Assembly: GCA_017134815.1 (NCBI GenBank)
Contig: CP071032.1
Coordinates: 2,662,001-2,726,000, forward strand
Length of the DNA stretch: 64,000 nt
Reading direction: 5' to 3'
Source: Lentisphaerota bacterium
GTDB lineage: Bacteria; Verrucomicrobiota; Lentisphaeria; Victivallales; Victivallaceae
Positions 9,570-19,038 of this stretch are shown here, in pieces. Positions within the stretch are counted from its first letter, which is position 1, and the number at the start of each line of letters is the position of its first letter. A program made the translations under genes and the position numbers. A model generated the notes under the pieces. That model had not been told where the DNA came from. It searched no databases and saw only the letters and a program-made list of their open reading frames with translations.

Positions 9570-11012
9570 ATGAAAGAAAATAATAACTATCATATGGATG
9601 TTGAAGCTTTCCGGAAATACGGAAAGCAAGTAATTGACTGGCTGGCAGATTATTATGATAATATTGAAAAATATCCCGTCTTATCTCAAGTTGTTCCCGG
9701 AGAAATTAGAAACAGCCTGCCTGACCATCCTCCTGCTGAAGGTGAAAGCTTTGATGATATATTAAAGGACGTATCGGATATTATATTAAATGGAATTACT
9801 CATTGGCAGTCGCCGAACTTTTATGCTTATTTTCCGGCAAATACATCCGGACCATCAATTCTTGGCGAATTATTGTCTGCCGGTTTCGGAGTACAGGGAA
9901 TGCTCTGGAGCACCAGTCCAGCCTGTACCGAACTTGAAACCCATGTGATGGACTGGCTGGCCGAAGCGCTGCAACTGCCTGAAAAATTTTATTCAAACTC
10001 CACAGGGGGAGGGGTGATAGAAGATTCTGCTTCATCAGCAGCTTTATGCGCACTGCTTGCCGCCCGAGAAAGAGTGACAAATACCCGCTCCGCTGATTTC
10101 CATAAAAAAATGGAAAAGTGTACTGTATATATTTCTTCTCAGACCCATTCTTCTTTGAAAAAGGCCTGTATAATTGCCGGAATTTCGGATGACAATATCC
10201 GTTATATTTCAGTAGATAAAAACTACTCCATGAATTCTGAAGAACTTTCAAGCAAAATAGGTCAGGATAGACATGATGGTTTTATTCCCATGTTTGTGTG
10301 TGCCACAGTTGGAACCACGTCTTCTCTGGCAGTCGACCCCGTTCTGGAGATCGGTGATATCTGCTGTGCTGAAAAAATATGGCTGCATATAGATGCGGCA
10401 ATGGCTGGCACTGCTGCTGTTTGCCCTGAATACCGCTACTTGCTTGACGGGATAGAACTTGCAGACAGCTTTTCATTTAATCCCCACAAATGGATGTTTA
10501 CTAATTTTGATTGTAACTGCTTTTATGCAGCTGATAAGAATGAACTGATAAAAGCCTTGACGGTCAACCCTGAATATTTGAAAAATAAATACAGTGATGC
10601 CAGCGAGGTTATTGATTACAGGGACTGGCAGGTATCTCTTGGGCGCAGATTCAGATCGTTGAAGCTGTGGTTTGTAATCAGGTATTATGGGCTTAAAGGC
10701 ATTCGTCATCACATCAGAAAGCACATTGAGATCACGCAGCAGCTTACAGCTTTGATTAAGAAAAATACTGATTTTCAAGTATTATCACCAGTTTCATTGA
10801 ATCTTATCTGTTTCAGACACAGAAAAAGCAATGATTTTAATAAGAAGTTGCTGGATGAGTTAAATAAAAGCGGCAAGATATTTATGAGTCACACAGTGCT
10901 TGATGGTAAATATTATATTAGATTATGCGTAGGCCAGACTAATACAGAAATGAGCCATGTTGCAAATGCATGGAATTTAATCGAAGAAACTGCAGAAAGC
11001 CTTGAAAGCTGA
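9570..11012 (+). CDS. Group II PLP-dependent amino-acid decarboxylase (AADC-like)
   Basis: Decarboxylates an amino acid to the corresponding amine using pyridoxal phosphate. At 480 residues it has the size of aromatic-L-amino-acid decarboxylases. The N-terminal Pyridoxal_deC features MDVEAFRKYGKQVIDWLADY and HWQSPNFYAYFPANTS are plain, as are WLHIDAAMAGTA (PLP Asp) and the Schiff-base lysine in FNPHKWMFTNFDC. A GGAG lies 6-7 bases before the ATG. It stands alone, ended by a 12-bp hairpin. Tryptophan, tyrosine, phenylalanine and DOPA are all possible substrates; I cannot choose among them. No amine/amino-acid antiporter is adjacent. Confidence 0.9.
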   Translation: MKENNNYHMDVEAFRKYGKQVIDWLADYYDNIEKYPVLSQVVPGEIRNSLPDHPPAEGESFDDILKDVSDIILNGITHWQSPNFYAYFPANTSGPSILGELLSAGFGVQGMLWSTSPACTELETHVMDWLAEALQLPEKFYSNSTGGGVIEDSASSAALCALLAARERVTNTRSADFHKKMEKCTVYISSQTHSSLKKACIIAGISDDNIRYISVDKNYSMNSEELSSKIGQDRHDGFIPMFVCATVGTTSSLAVDPVLEIGDICCAEKIWLHIDAAMAGTAAVCPEYRYLLDGIELADSFSFNPHKWMFTNFDCNCFYAADKNELIKALTVNPEYLKNKYSDASEVIDYRDWQVSLGRRFRSLKLWFVIRYYGLKGIRHHIRKHIEITQQLTALIKKNTDFQVLSPVSLNLICFRHRKSNDFNKKLLDELNKSGKIFMSHTVLDGKYYIRLCVGQTNTEMSHVANAWNLIEETAESLES

Positions 11013-11101
11013 GCCGGCAGGAAAAGTTGCCTGCAGCGTATGCTGTTTTTGACTTGCCGGACTCTCAAGACAGTCTTGATCAATGATAGTACTTATTGAT
11101 G

Positions 11102-11132
11102 ACAGCTCCCGGAAGATACATCCGGGAGCTGT
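11102..11132. terminator. Hairpin between convergent genes
   Basis: ACAGCTCCCGGA (11102-11113) and TCCGGGAGCTGT (11121-11132) make a perfect 12-bp stem with a 7-base loop. It sits between the plus-strand decarboxylase (ends 11012) and the minus-strand orphan gene (ends 11184) and could stop transcription from both sides, although only a short T tract follows. Confidence 0.6.
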
Positions 11133-11183
11133 TTCGATATTATTGCTCAATAATGATTCTGCAGTATGATCTTGCTGAACAGC

Positions 11184-12764
11184 TCAACTGTATATTCGTT
11201 CTAGCAGCCCATTATAAAACATGACATAATCAAGGCAGAACATGTCCAGCATTGGATTATTTTCTTTAGAAAAAACAGCAGGGCAACTGCCCCAGGGGGT
11301 TGCAAAGATTGTAGTTATATTTATTTTCTTAATATTCAAATTCTCGAGCTCTTTCCTGACCAGGTTTTGAAGAAGTTCTGCTTTTTCTCTTGAATTCAGG
11401 CTATCCTGATAATATCTATCTATTTTAAACATTCCATATTCTGCATCTATTGCGATAATAAACGGAACTCGATTGCCTCTATTTCTTTTACCGTTTATTG
11501 CAGCAAAATAAGCGGCCACCCTTTTTGCTGTTTCTGTTCGGCCCGCTTTGGAGCGCCTGTACCCATGTCCATAACACAACTGGTCTTCTATCTCTTTTTT
11601 AGCAGTGATAACTTCATCTGGACTTGAGACCTTTATCAGTAACTCACTGCAAATCAGCTTTAATAATTCATGGTGTTTTGTTGCAATCTGATAAAAGTCG
11701 TCAGCTAAATAAGCCAGAGCATTTTCAGCACCAAAACAAAAAGCATTTTTACAGCGCGCCTCAAGAAACCTTAACAAACGTGCTTTCTCAGGATTCATTT
11801 TCTCAGGGTGATGTTTTTTGAATTTTTTAAAACTCATCCCCGGAATCATGTATTTAGTAATTAAATCAACCTCATTTTTATGTTCCCAGTTTGGATAATT
11901 ATTGCCGCTTTCAGAATTTTCAGTATTAGAATTATAGTGCAGTGAGTCCCCAATTGAAAAAGTTGTACCACTAGTATCAAGCTTATAGGATTTAATGATA
12001 GCTTCTTCTATGAGGGTTTTTATTGTCTCCAGGTTTTTGTTGAAAAAATCAACTTCATCATCACAAATCCCTACTCCCAGGGCAACTTTCTTTTTATGAA
12101 AAAGTTTGAAATAATCAAGTAAAAGGTTTTCAGCACAGTACTTGCGACTACCACTTAAAAGCAATATAACAATATCCGACTGATCAACTATTTGATTGAA
12201 CTTTAAAAGAGGTTGAATATTTCGCGGCGTCATGGTTCGTGCGTTTATAAATCGAAAAAAACCTTTATCGCACTGGCGACATACATGCTTTGTTCCATTT
12301 TCCGGCCTGAAATGATGTTTAAAGCCGTCAAAGCGTGAAAATTCCAAATCGGACAGTATCCCAGTAAACTGAGGAGATATATTATCACAAGATAAAAAAC
12401 ATTTCATCGATTCAGGCAGCGGTTTTTTTTGAATTTCTTCCTCTGATTTGAGATGTAAATTTATTGCCTTATGGTAAAAGTCTGTCTCATCGCCCGGTGC
12501 TCCTGACGGAGTTAGATAAAAATCCATAAACTTGTCTTTATCCAAGTCATTTTCCTTCAAAAACATTTGATGTGTAGTATCAATGTGACTCTGAAGGTGT
12601 TGCCTGAACATTCTTCGGAATTGTACATCGTTACTGTCTATTCTATAAGATTGCCAGCTTTGTACCATACGGCCGCATTGCGCACATTTTACATTTGCCT
12701 TTAATTCAAGGCTCAATATTAATCCTGCTGCAAAGATAATAACTATGGACAATGATTTTCTCAT
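11184..12764 (-). CDS. Secreted orphan protein, family A copy 1
   Basis: I do not recognise a named family. The 526-residue protein starts with a signal peptide (SLSIVIIFAAGLILSLELKA) and then a CAQC pair; a second pair, CRQC, lies near residue 170, so a metal or disulfide site is possible. The clearest conserved core is SDIVILLLSG followed by LLLDYFKLFHKKKVALG and DDEVDFFNKN; another is VPFIIAIDAEYGMF and, at the end, FSKENNP plus LDYVMFYN. All of these recur in the protein encoded at 50891-52387. The start follows AAGGAGCAGCA. The gene stands alone. The alternating hydrophobic strands suggest an alpha/beta domain of Rossmann type, but this is a guess. Confidence 0.75.
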   Translation of the reverse strand: MRKSLSIVIIFAAGLILSLELKANVKCAQCGRMVQSWQSYRIDSNDVQFRRMFRQHLQSHIDTTHQMFLKENDLDKDKFMDFYLTPSGAPGDETDFYHKAINLHLKSEEEIQKKPLPESMKCFLSCDNISPQFTGILSDLEFSRFDGFKHHFRPENGTKHVCRQCDKGFFRFINARTMTPRNIQPLLKFNQIVDQSDIVILLLSGSRKYCAENLLLDYFKLFHKKKVALGVGICDDEVDFFNKNLETIKTLIEEAIIKSYKLDTSGTTFSIGDSLHYNSNTENSESGNNYPNWEHKNEVDLITKYMIPGMSFKKFKKHHPEKMNPEKARLLRFLEARCKNAFCFGAENALAYLADDFYQIATKHHELLKLICSELLIKVSSPDEVITAKKEIEDQLCYGHGYRRSKAGRTETAKRVAAYFAAINGKRNRGNRVPFIIAIDAEYGMFKIDRYYQDSLNSREKAELLQNLVRKELENLNIKKINITTIFATPWGSCPAVFSKENNPMLDMFCLDYVMFYNGLLERIYS

Positions 12765-13170
12765 TGCTGCTCCTTTTAACTATTGATTGATTGAATTTAT
12801 TCCCCCTTCAACAATCAGCAGACCTATAAAGTACATTTTAAGCAACCCACTGCAAGTAATGTAATACTAATGACTGATTGGCAAGAAAAAATAGATTTAA
12901 AAACTCTGCATGTGCCCTGTCTGTTTTATTTAACTATTCTGTTACTTTTCGAAAATCATAATAATACTGCCCGGGAAAATGAACAAATAAACTTGACTTT
13001 GATGTACAAATATTATACTAATTATTAAGTGCGAATATTATATGTCGTGTTGTGGTAATATGTTTGTCGGAAAAAGTTTAGGCTGCTGACTTGGCCATAA
13101 ACCTCCGGTTGAGTTTTCGGTTATAAGTTAAATGATCTGTCATTTATATTGAACCTTGAGGAGGTATTCA
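12765..13170. other. Divergent intergenic region upstream of the PAS regulator
   Basis: No gene is visible. It separates the minus-strand orphan gene from the plus-strand regulator. A candidate plus-strand promoter is described separately. Confidence 0.5.
12993..13019 (+). promoter_or_regulatory. Candidate sigma-70 type promoter of the PAS regulator
   Basis: TTGACT (12993-12998) and TATACT (13014-13019) are close to the consensus hexamers, but the spacer is only 15 bases, shorter than the ideal 17. It lies about 150 bases before the start codon of the XRE-PAS gene. Confidence 0.35.
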
Positions 13171-15027
13171 ATGCTGGTGTTTCATGATAAACTGAAGGAG
13201 CTGAGGAAAGCTCACAAGTTGACCATTAATCAGGTAGCTGATTATTTAGGTAAATTCCGTCACACAATTTCCAACTGGGAAAAAAGCAAAACTGTACCAT
13301 CAAAAACTGATGTCATAGCTATGGCTCAGTTATACGGGGTTAAAGTAAGTGATATTTCTGAATACAATGATCTTCCGGTACTTACAAGCGGAGCAATTAT
13401 CAAGGATAAAAATATTGACGATGAGATTGCGTCTCTTGAAAACAATATTAATAACATTTCTGACACAAACACCCTGGCATTAAAAAAACTCCATAATGAA
13501 TTCAAGCTTTTATTGAGAGATAAGCGAAACAAGAATAAGGAAATACGACGGTTAAGAGCTTCTCTAAATTCCATCAATGAAATTCTGTATATAAAAGACA
13601 AAAATAGAATAATAAGAAAAACCAATGACAAGTTTGCCAACATCCTGCCTGGATCCTATACAAAGGATGATGCTCTGGGGTCAAAATCAATAGATTTTTT
13701 TGGTCTTAAAGAGATTAAGGACATAGTGCCCTATGAGAATGAAGTCTTTGAAAAGAAAATAAGAGTTATTGACAAGGAAATCAAAATCCCGGGAACAGGA
13801 GGAGCCAGGCGGGGACTTCTCTCGATAGAGCCGATTTTTGATGACTATGATAATGTGATTGAAATAGCTGTAAGTATTAAGGATATAACCGAAATAGTTG
13901 AGAATGTAGAAAGAATGAGGTTGCTTGAGGAAATTATCAACAAATTGAACAATAGAGTGTGGATAGTGGTTCCTCATACGGGGGAATATTTATTTTCCAG
14001 CAAAGGGACTAAGTATATTTATGGTTTTACTCCTGAAGGAGATGAAAAATATCCGGATTTTCTTTTAAGCGATGTTACAAAGAAGGATTTTATCAAACTC
14101 GGTTTATATCCTTTCAAAAATAACATTATTGATCCTGGCAACTATAAATTCAGGATCCGACACAAAGACGGCTCAATAAAATGGATAAATCAAAGCATAT
14201 ATCATGCTCAGTATAAAGGAAAGACCATTTTATACGGGATTGACTTTGATATTACGGAAGATGTCAACAGGTACAGAAAGCTAAAAGAGCTCGACAATGC
14301 CATAAACTACAGTAATGAAGCTGTATGGACCGCTGCCTGTGCAAGTGCTGAGAAACAAAATTTTGTTTATGAATATATCAGTGACAATTTTTACAGAATT
14401 ACGGGCATTAAATATGAGAATTTTTTTAAAGGCGGAAACAATAACTGGACATCTTTCCAGAAAAAAATTCTGGATGGATACATCTTTCCAGAAGACAGGG
14501 TAAAGGCGAAAAAATTCTTTTCGCTTGCAAAGTATCCCAAGGAAATTGATTTGAGATTTCAGGTTGAAGGCAGAATAAAATGGCTTAATATTAAAATAAA
14601 TTTAATTGAAGATACATTTTATGGATATGCCAGGGATATCTCTTTACGAAAACGGCAGGAAGAAGAACTTAAAGCTGCGCTGGCTACTTTTGATGCTGCG
14701 GATGAAGTTATTTGGCTGTACAGATATGATGATGCAGAAGAAAGTGGGAAAATTGAATTCATACATGTAAATAAGTTTGCAGAAACCCTGTATGAAATGC
14801 CTTTGGGGAATTTGTCAAAGAGCATGGATATTTCAAGAGAAAAAGTGCACAAGGATGACCGTAAAAAGGTAAATGAGATTTATGATTCTCCAGAAAAAAG
14901 TAAAGGTTCATTGAGCTATAGGCTGGTTATGGATGATGGCAGAGTGAAATATATCAACGCCCATTGGTTTATCAAGAAAATAAATAATATTAAATATGCA
15001 GGTATTATTGAAAAGCAGTCAGGATAA
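13171..15027 (+). CDS. XRE-type DNA-binding protein with multiple PAS domains
   Basis: A cytoplasmic sensor-regulator of 618 residues without any kinase, GGDEF or sigma-54 part. Residues 1-65 form a helix-turn-helix of XRE type (LRKAHKLTINQVADYLGK...SNWEKSKTVPS). A charged, probably coiled-coil linker follows to about residue 135. After that come PAS-like modules: near 140-245, 255-365 (with FRIRHKDGSIKWINQSIY, a PAC motif), 370-490 (LRFQVEGRIKWLNIKINL) and 495-615 (YRLVMDDGRVKYINAHW). The ATG at 13171 has AGGAGG six bases upstream; a longer frame from TTG 13156 would place that site inside the gene. It lies opposite the sugar porter. Ligand and targets are unknown. Confidence 0.85.
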   Translation: MLVFHDKLKELRKAHKLTINQVADYLGKFRHTISNWEKSKTVPSKTDVIAMAQLYGVKVSDISEYNDLPVLTSGAIIKDKNIDDEIASLENNINNISDTNTLALKKLHNEFKLLLRDKRNKNKEIRRLRASLNSINEILYIKDKNRIIRKTNDKFANILPGSYTKDDALGSKSIDFFGLKEIKDIVPYENEVFEKKIRVIDKEIKIPGTGGARRGLLSIEPIFDDYDNVIEIAVSIKDITEIVENVERMRLLEEIINKLNNRVWIVVPHTGEYLFSSKGTKYIYGFTPEGDEKYPDFLLSDVTKKDFIKLGLYPFKNNIIDPGNYKFRIRHKDGSIKWINQSIYHAQYKGKTILYGIDFDITEDVNRYRKLKELDNAINYSNEAVWTAACASAEKQNFVYEYISDNFYRITGIKYENFFKGGNNNWTSFQKKILDGYIFPEDRVKAKKFFSLAKYPKEIDLRFQVEGRIKWLNIKINLIEDTFYGYARDISLRKRQEEELKAALATFDAADEVIWLYRYDDAEESGKIEFIHVNKFAETLYEMPLGNLSKSMDISREKVHKDDRKKVNEIYDSPEKSKGSLSYRLVMDDGRVKYINAHWFIKKINNIKYAGIIEKQSG

Positions 15028-15045
15028 TTCTAATATCCTGACTGC
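15015..15045. terminator. Hairpin spanning the regulator stop codon
   Basis: GCAGTCAGGATA (15015-15026) pairs perfectly with TATCCTGACTGC (15034-15045) around a 7-base loop. The stop codon of the regulator lies at the loop. The convergent sugar-porter gene ends at 15056, so the hairpin probably serves both genes. Confidence 0.6.
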
Positions 15046-15055
15046 CAATATTATA

Positions 15056-16483
15056 TTATGAAGCTTGTACGTTGCCTATTTCACATAACCTGCTGCCATT
15101 TTTAAGGTTGTATTCAAGTTTTTCTAAAGATATGCCTTTAGTTTCAGGCACAAATGACCTCAGGAAAAGTATTGATAACACACAGAATCCGCCAAATACA
15201 TAAAATATTGAATAGTTACCATAGGCACGCATAAAAGTAAGGGCATTTGCCATAACCAGCCCTCCAAAAGCCCAGTTAACCATTGTTGTAATGGTCAAAC
15301 CAACTTCGCGACCCTCGATGGGGAAAATTTCAGAACAAATGAGCCAGCCAACAGGGCCCCATGAAAAAGCAAAGCCAAAAATATATACAATTGCTGATAC
15401 CAGAAGAACAGCTTTGGAAATTTCACTTATTGCTGCTGAATTCGGATATTTGCCGAGCATGAGAAAAGCAGTTCCTGCTGCGAACATTGAGATAAACATG
15501 ATGATTGAGCCAACGTATAACATCTTTTTGCGTCCCCATTTTTCAACCAGCCAGATTGCAGGCAGGGTAAAAAGCATGTTACAGGTTGGTACCGCCATCA
15601 TTGCTGTGAGGCCCTGCATTTTGGCATAACTGAATATTCTTGGTGCGTAGTATATCATCATATTGATTCCCACTAACTGCTGAAACATCATAATAGTGAC
15701 ACCAATAATAAGAATTTTCAGAAAATAAGGTTGGAAAAATGTTTTAATCCCGTCATGCTCGGAGCTGCCTATGGCTTGCTCTATTTCGTAGATTTCATTA
15801 TGAATTTCCTCATCTGAATCCAGGATTCTATTTAATACTTTTACTGCTTTTGCCTTTTTACCTTTCAGCATCAGCCATCTTGGGCTTTCAGGCAGTATGA
15901 AGGAACCCAGCAGCATAATTAATGCAAAAGTCGATATTACCAGAAACATTATTGGCAGCGCTGTTGTTGGCACGATAAAAACTTTGGCAATAAATATGTT
16001 AGTTAATGATATGAGGAATATTCCGATCGTAATCATTAGCTGGAATAGTGTTCCCATTGAACCTCTTATATATGGAGGGGCGGTTTCAGATAAATATAGC
16101 GGTACTATAAAAGATGCAACACCAACGGCAAAACCCAGTGCAAAACGACAAGCGCATAATAAGCCGAATGGAGGCAGACATGCTGACAGCAGGGACATTG
16201 TAGCAAACAGGAATCCTGCAAGAATAAGACTTTTCTTTCTACCTAAAAATCTTGCGAAGAGTCCTGAAAGCATAGCCCCGACAACCCCGCCTGTTGCCAG
16301 AATGGCAGAATAATATTCAGCATCCGTGAGACCGAGGTGGTATGTTTTTTCAATTGTAGATAGAGAATTTGCGATAAATCCTTGATCCAAACCAAATAGA
16401 AGTCCTCCCAATGCGGCAATTGTACAGATTAGAAGTACAATCGCTTTGTACCTGCCAGTATTGTCTGTTGTCTTTGAAGCCAT
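15056..16483 (-). CDS. MFS sugar porter
   Basis: A 475-residue inner-membrane transporter of the major facilitator superfamily, sugar porter (SP) family, which includes XylE, AraE and GalP. Family marks are FGLDQGFIANSL in helix 1, FARFLGRKKSLI between helices 2 and 3, PESPRWLMLKGK at the central loop, QQLVGINMMIYYAPRIF in helix 7 and PETKGISLEKLE after helix 12. The QQ..G.N..MYY signature is typical of monosaccharide/proton symport. The start is preceded by AAGGTAGGCC. It is monocistronic between two hairpin/spacer regions. The transported sugar cannot be told from sequence alone. Confidence 0.9.
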   Translation of the reverse strand: MASKTTDNTGRYKAIVLLICTIAALGGLLFGLDQGFIANSLSTIEKTYHLGLTDAEYYSAILATGGVVGAMLSGLFARFLGRKKSLILAGFLFATMSLLSACLPPFGLLCACRFALGFAVGVASFIVPLYLSETAPPYIRGSMGTLFQLMITIGIFLISLTNIFIAKVFIVPTTALPIMFLVISTFALIMLLGSFILPESPRWLMLKGKKAKAVKVLNRILDSDEEIHNEIYEIEQAIGSSEHDGIKTFFQPYFLKILIIGVTIMMFQQLVGINMMIYYAPRIFSYAKMQGLTAMMAVPTCNMLFTLPAIWLVEKWGRKKMLYVGSIIMFISMFAAGTAFLMLGKYPNSAAISEISKAVLLVSAIVYIFGFAFSWGPVGWLICSEIFPIEGREVGLTITTMVNWAFGGLVMANALTFMRAYGNYSIFYVFGGFCVLSILFLRSFVPETKGISLEKLEYNLKNGSRLCEIGNVQAS

Positions 16484-16775
16484 GGCCTACCTTATATGTT
16501 TGAAGTTCGCTTTAATCTTTTGTTTATAGAATCTAATATAAGGTGGTCAAGAAAGTTTTTTACTGAAAAATTACTATTAAACAACAAGTAAAAGTATAAA
16601 ATTTGTACATATATGTTAAACAGTATAACAAAAGTACAATAATATTTATATAATTTTGTTCATAATGATAAAAATCAACTTGCCTTTCTTATATTAAGAT
16701 TACTGACAAAAAGCGTTTTGCATAGAAATACTGGTCAGAATAATATTTTAAGGTTTGCATCAAGAGAGTAGAATA

Positions 16776-19022
16776 ATGAACAAGAGAAACAGATATAATT
16801 ATGACAATACAGACAGCCTGCTGATCGGCGGAGAGAAAAAATCATTGAATTATGACGCAATGATTTCAGCTTTGCTTGCAGATAAGACCAGGAACAGAGC
16901 AAGAAGAATTGAGCAGTTAAATGAAATAGAAAACCCGGATATCCGGGAATGGTATTTGAATCAGGATGATTACGGCTGCCTGCCCATGCCTGCTGCAGGA
17001 AGCAGGTGGCAGATAATACCCAATCATAAGAATGGCTCTTTTTATGGAATTGATGCCTGTACTGAGAATTTTTGTGACTTGATGGAAAAACATCCGCTGT
17101 ATGTAAATCCTGACGATGCCTTTGCTGGACGCTGGATGTATTTTCTTTCAGCCATGCGCATGCCAAACATCTGGAACCCGGAATTTCCTTACACAGAGCT
17201 GGAAAAGAAACTGAAAAAATATTCAATCATATCAGGCATAGGTGGAGATGCCCACTTTGCTCCTGATTTTAACATTGGGCTGAAGCTTGGCTGGAAGGGG
17301 CTTATTAATAAAATAAAGTATCATAGAGATAGAAACGGCGAAGATAAAATAAATTTTTACGATTGCCATTTAAGAATAATTTATGCCGTACAGCAATGGA
17401 TAAAGCGGCATATCGAGGCTGCTGAGGAGTTAATAAGCCATGAAGTTGATGATCAGAGGAAGAAAAATCTCAGTAATGTTATTGAATGCAATAAGGCAAT
17501 TATAGAAAACCCTCCCTCAACCTTCAGACAGGCTTTACAATGGGTAATATGGTTTCATCTTGCTTCTCGTACTTTTAACCGGGACGGCGCAGGAGGGCAG
17601 CTTGATGAACTTTTCAGACCTTACTATGAGAATGATATTGCCAGCGGCGTCTTGACAGACGATGAAGCGGTCTATTTGCTGAGTTGTTTTCTGATCAGCG
17701 ACCCAATGTACTGGCAACTTGCAGGGCCAGATCCTGAAACCGGAGAAGATATGACTTCCAGACTGTCCTGGTTAATACTGGATGCGGCTGCTGAATTGAA
17801 CTGCTCACTGAATCTTACTGTGCGAGTGCATGAAAAAATTGATGAAGATTTTTTTGATAAAGCTGTCAGATGTCTGGTTAAGTATAAGAACGCATGGCCC
17901 CGTTTCTCTGGAGACAAAGCACTGGTAGAAGGTTTTATGAAAAACGGGTATTCAAAGGAACTGGCTCGGAAAAGAATAGCTGTAGGCTGTAACTGGATGT
18001 CTCTTCCCGGGCTTGAATATACTTTAAACGACCTGGTAAAAATCAATTTTGCTAAAATTCTTGAAGTTTCATTTGATGAAATAATGAGCAGCAAGTCATC
18101 CAGGCCCGGTACAGAGAAATTATGGTCAATTTTCAAAAAGCATTTGGAATCAGCTGTTGATGTAACTGTCATGGGAATTAAACACCATCTGAAATATCAG
18201 CAGTACAACACCCCAGAGCTGTTATTGAATCTTTTAAGTCATGGGCCTTTAGAGAAAGGACTTGATATCAGCGCTGGAGGAGCAGAGTTTTATAACCTGG
18301 CAATAGACGGAGCAGGGCTTGCCACATTTGCTGACAGCATGGCTGCGCTTGAGCAAAGAATAGAAATAGAAAAGTTAATAACCTGGGAAGAAACAGCCCG
18401 TAATTTATCGGTTAACTGGTCTGGCAATGAAGGGGAGAGAGCTCGTCAATTAATGCTTAACTCCGAAAGATTCGGACGTGGCAATTCAATTGGAGACAAA
18501 TGGGCAGTAAAGCTTTCCAGCCTTTTCTCAGAACTGGTTATAAGCAAGTCTGACGATAATCATAAGTTTATCCCCGGTTTATTTTCATGGGCCAGTACTA
18601 TACCAATGGGTAGAGATGTAAAAGCAACAGCCAATGGCAGAAAAGATCAGGAACCGATTTCGCATGGAGCAAATCCGCATGCAGGCTTCTGCGATGACGG
18701 AGCATCTACAGCACTCGCCCTGGCAATCGCAAAAGTACAGCCTGGATATGGTAATACAGCTCCAATGCAAATTGAACTTGATCCATCCTGTGCACAACTC
18801 AATCAGAAAGATAATATAAAGAGTTTAATTCTGACCCATTTTAAGCTGGGGGGGACTTTAATAAACATCAATGTTGTTGACAAAGAGACTCTATACAAAG
18901 CGCACAGGGAGCCCGAAAAATACCCGGACCTGGTTGTCCGTGTCACCGGATTTACAGCCTATTTTTCAACGCTTACTGAGGAATTCAGAAAGTTAGTAGT
19001 TGACAGAGTTTTATCAACTTGA
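16776..19022 (+). CDS. Glycyl radical enzyme (PFL family), unusual subgroup
   Basis: An oxygen-sensitive radical enzyme of 748 residues. The C-terminal glycyl radical motif is RVTGFTAYF with Gly725, 23 residues from the end, exactly where the family has it. The thiyl-radical cysteine is Cys405 in AVGCNWMSLPG. In glycerol, choline, hydroxyproline and isethionate enzymes this region reads GCVEP or GCIEP, with a catalytic Glu two residues after Cys; here that position is Trp. It is therefore neither a typical eliminase nor PFL (which has Cys-Cys). The ATG at 16776 with an upstream purine-rich tract is preferred over TTG 16755. The activase follows at once. Substrate unknown; a lineage-specific degradative enzyme is my inference. 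Confidence 0.88.
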   Translation: MNKRNRYNYDNTDSLLIGGEKKSLNYDAMISALLADKTRNRARRIEQLNEIENPDIREWYLNQDDYGCLPMPAAGSRWQIIPNHKNGSFYGIDACTENFCDLMEKHPLYVNPDDAFAGRWMYFLSAMRMPNIWNPEFPYTELEKKLKKYSIISGIGGDAHFAPDFNIGLKLGWKGLINKIKYHRDRNGEDKINFYDCHLRIIYAVQQWIKRHIEAAEELISHEVDDQRKKNLSNVIECNKAIIENPPSTFRQALQWVIWFHLASRTFNRDGAGGQLDELFRPYYENDIASGVLTDDEAVYLLSCFLISDPMYWQLAGPDPETGEDMTSRLSWLILDAAAELNCSLNLTVRVHEKIDEDFFDKAVRCLVKYKNAWPRFSGDKALVEGFMKNGYSKELARKRIAVGCNWMSLPGLEYTLNDLVKINFAKILEVSFDEIMSSKSSRPGTEKLWSIFKKHLESAVDVTVMGIKHHLKYQQYNTPELLLNLLSHGPLEKGLDISAGGAEFYNLAIDGAGLATFADSMAALEQRIEIEKLITWEETARNLSVNWSGNEGERARQLMLNSERFGRGNSIGDKWAVKLSSLFSELVISKSDDNHKFIPGLFSWASTIPMGRDVKATANGRKDQEPISHGANPHAGFCDDGASTALALAIAKVQPGYGNTAPMQIELDPSCAQLNQKDNIKSLILTHFKLGGTLININVVDKETLYKAHREPEKYPDLVVRVTGFTAYFSTLTEEFRKLVVDRVLST

Positions 19023-19038
19023 ATTACGGGATATTGAA

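Noticed and set aside
11184..12764. Sirtuin (zinc CxxC pairs and an SDIVI strand)
   Set aside because: The two CxxC pairs are ~140 residues apart, the NAD-binding GAGxS and catalytic His motifs are missing, and the protein is exported.
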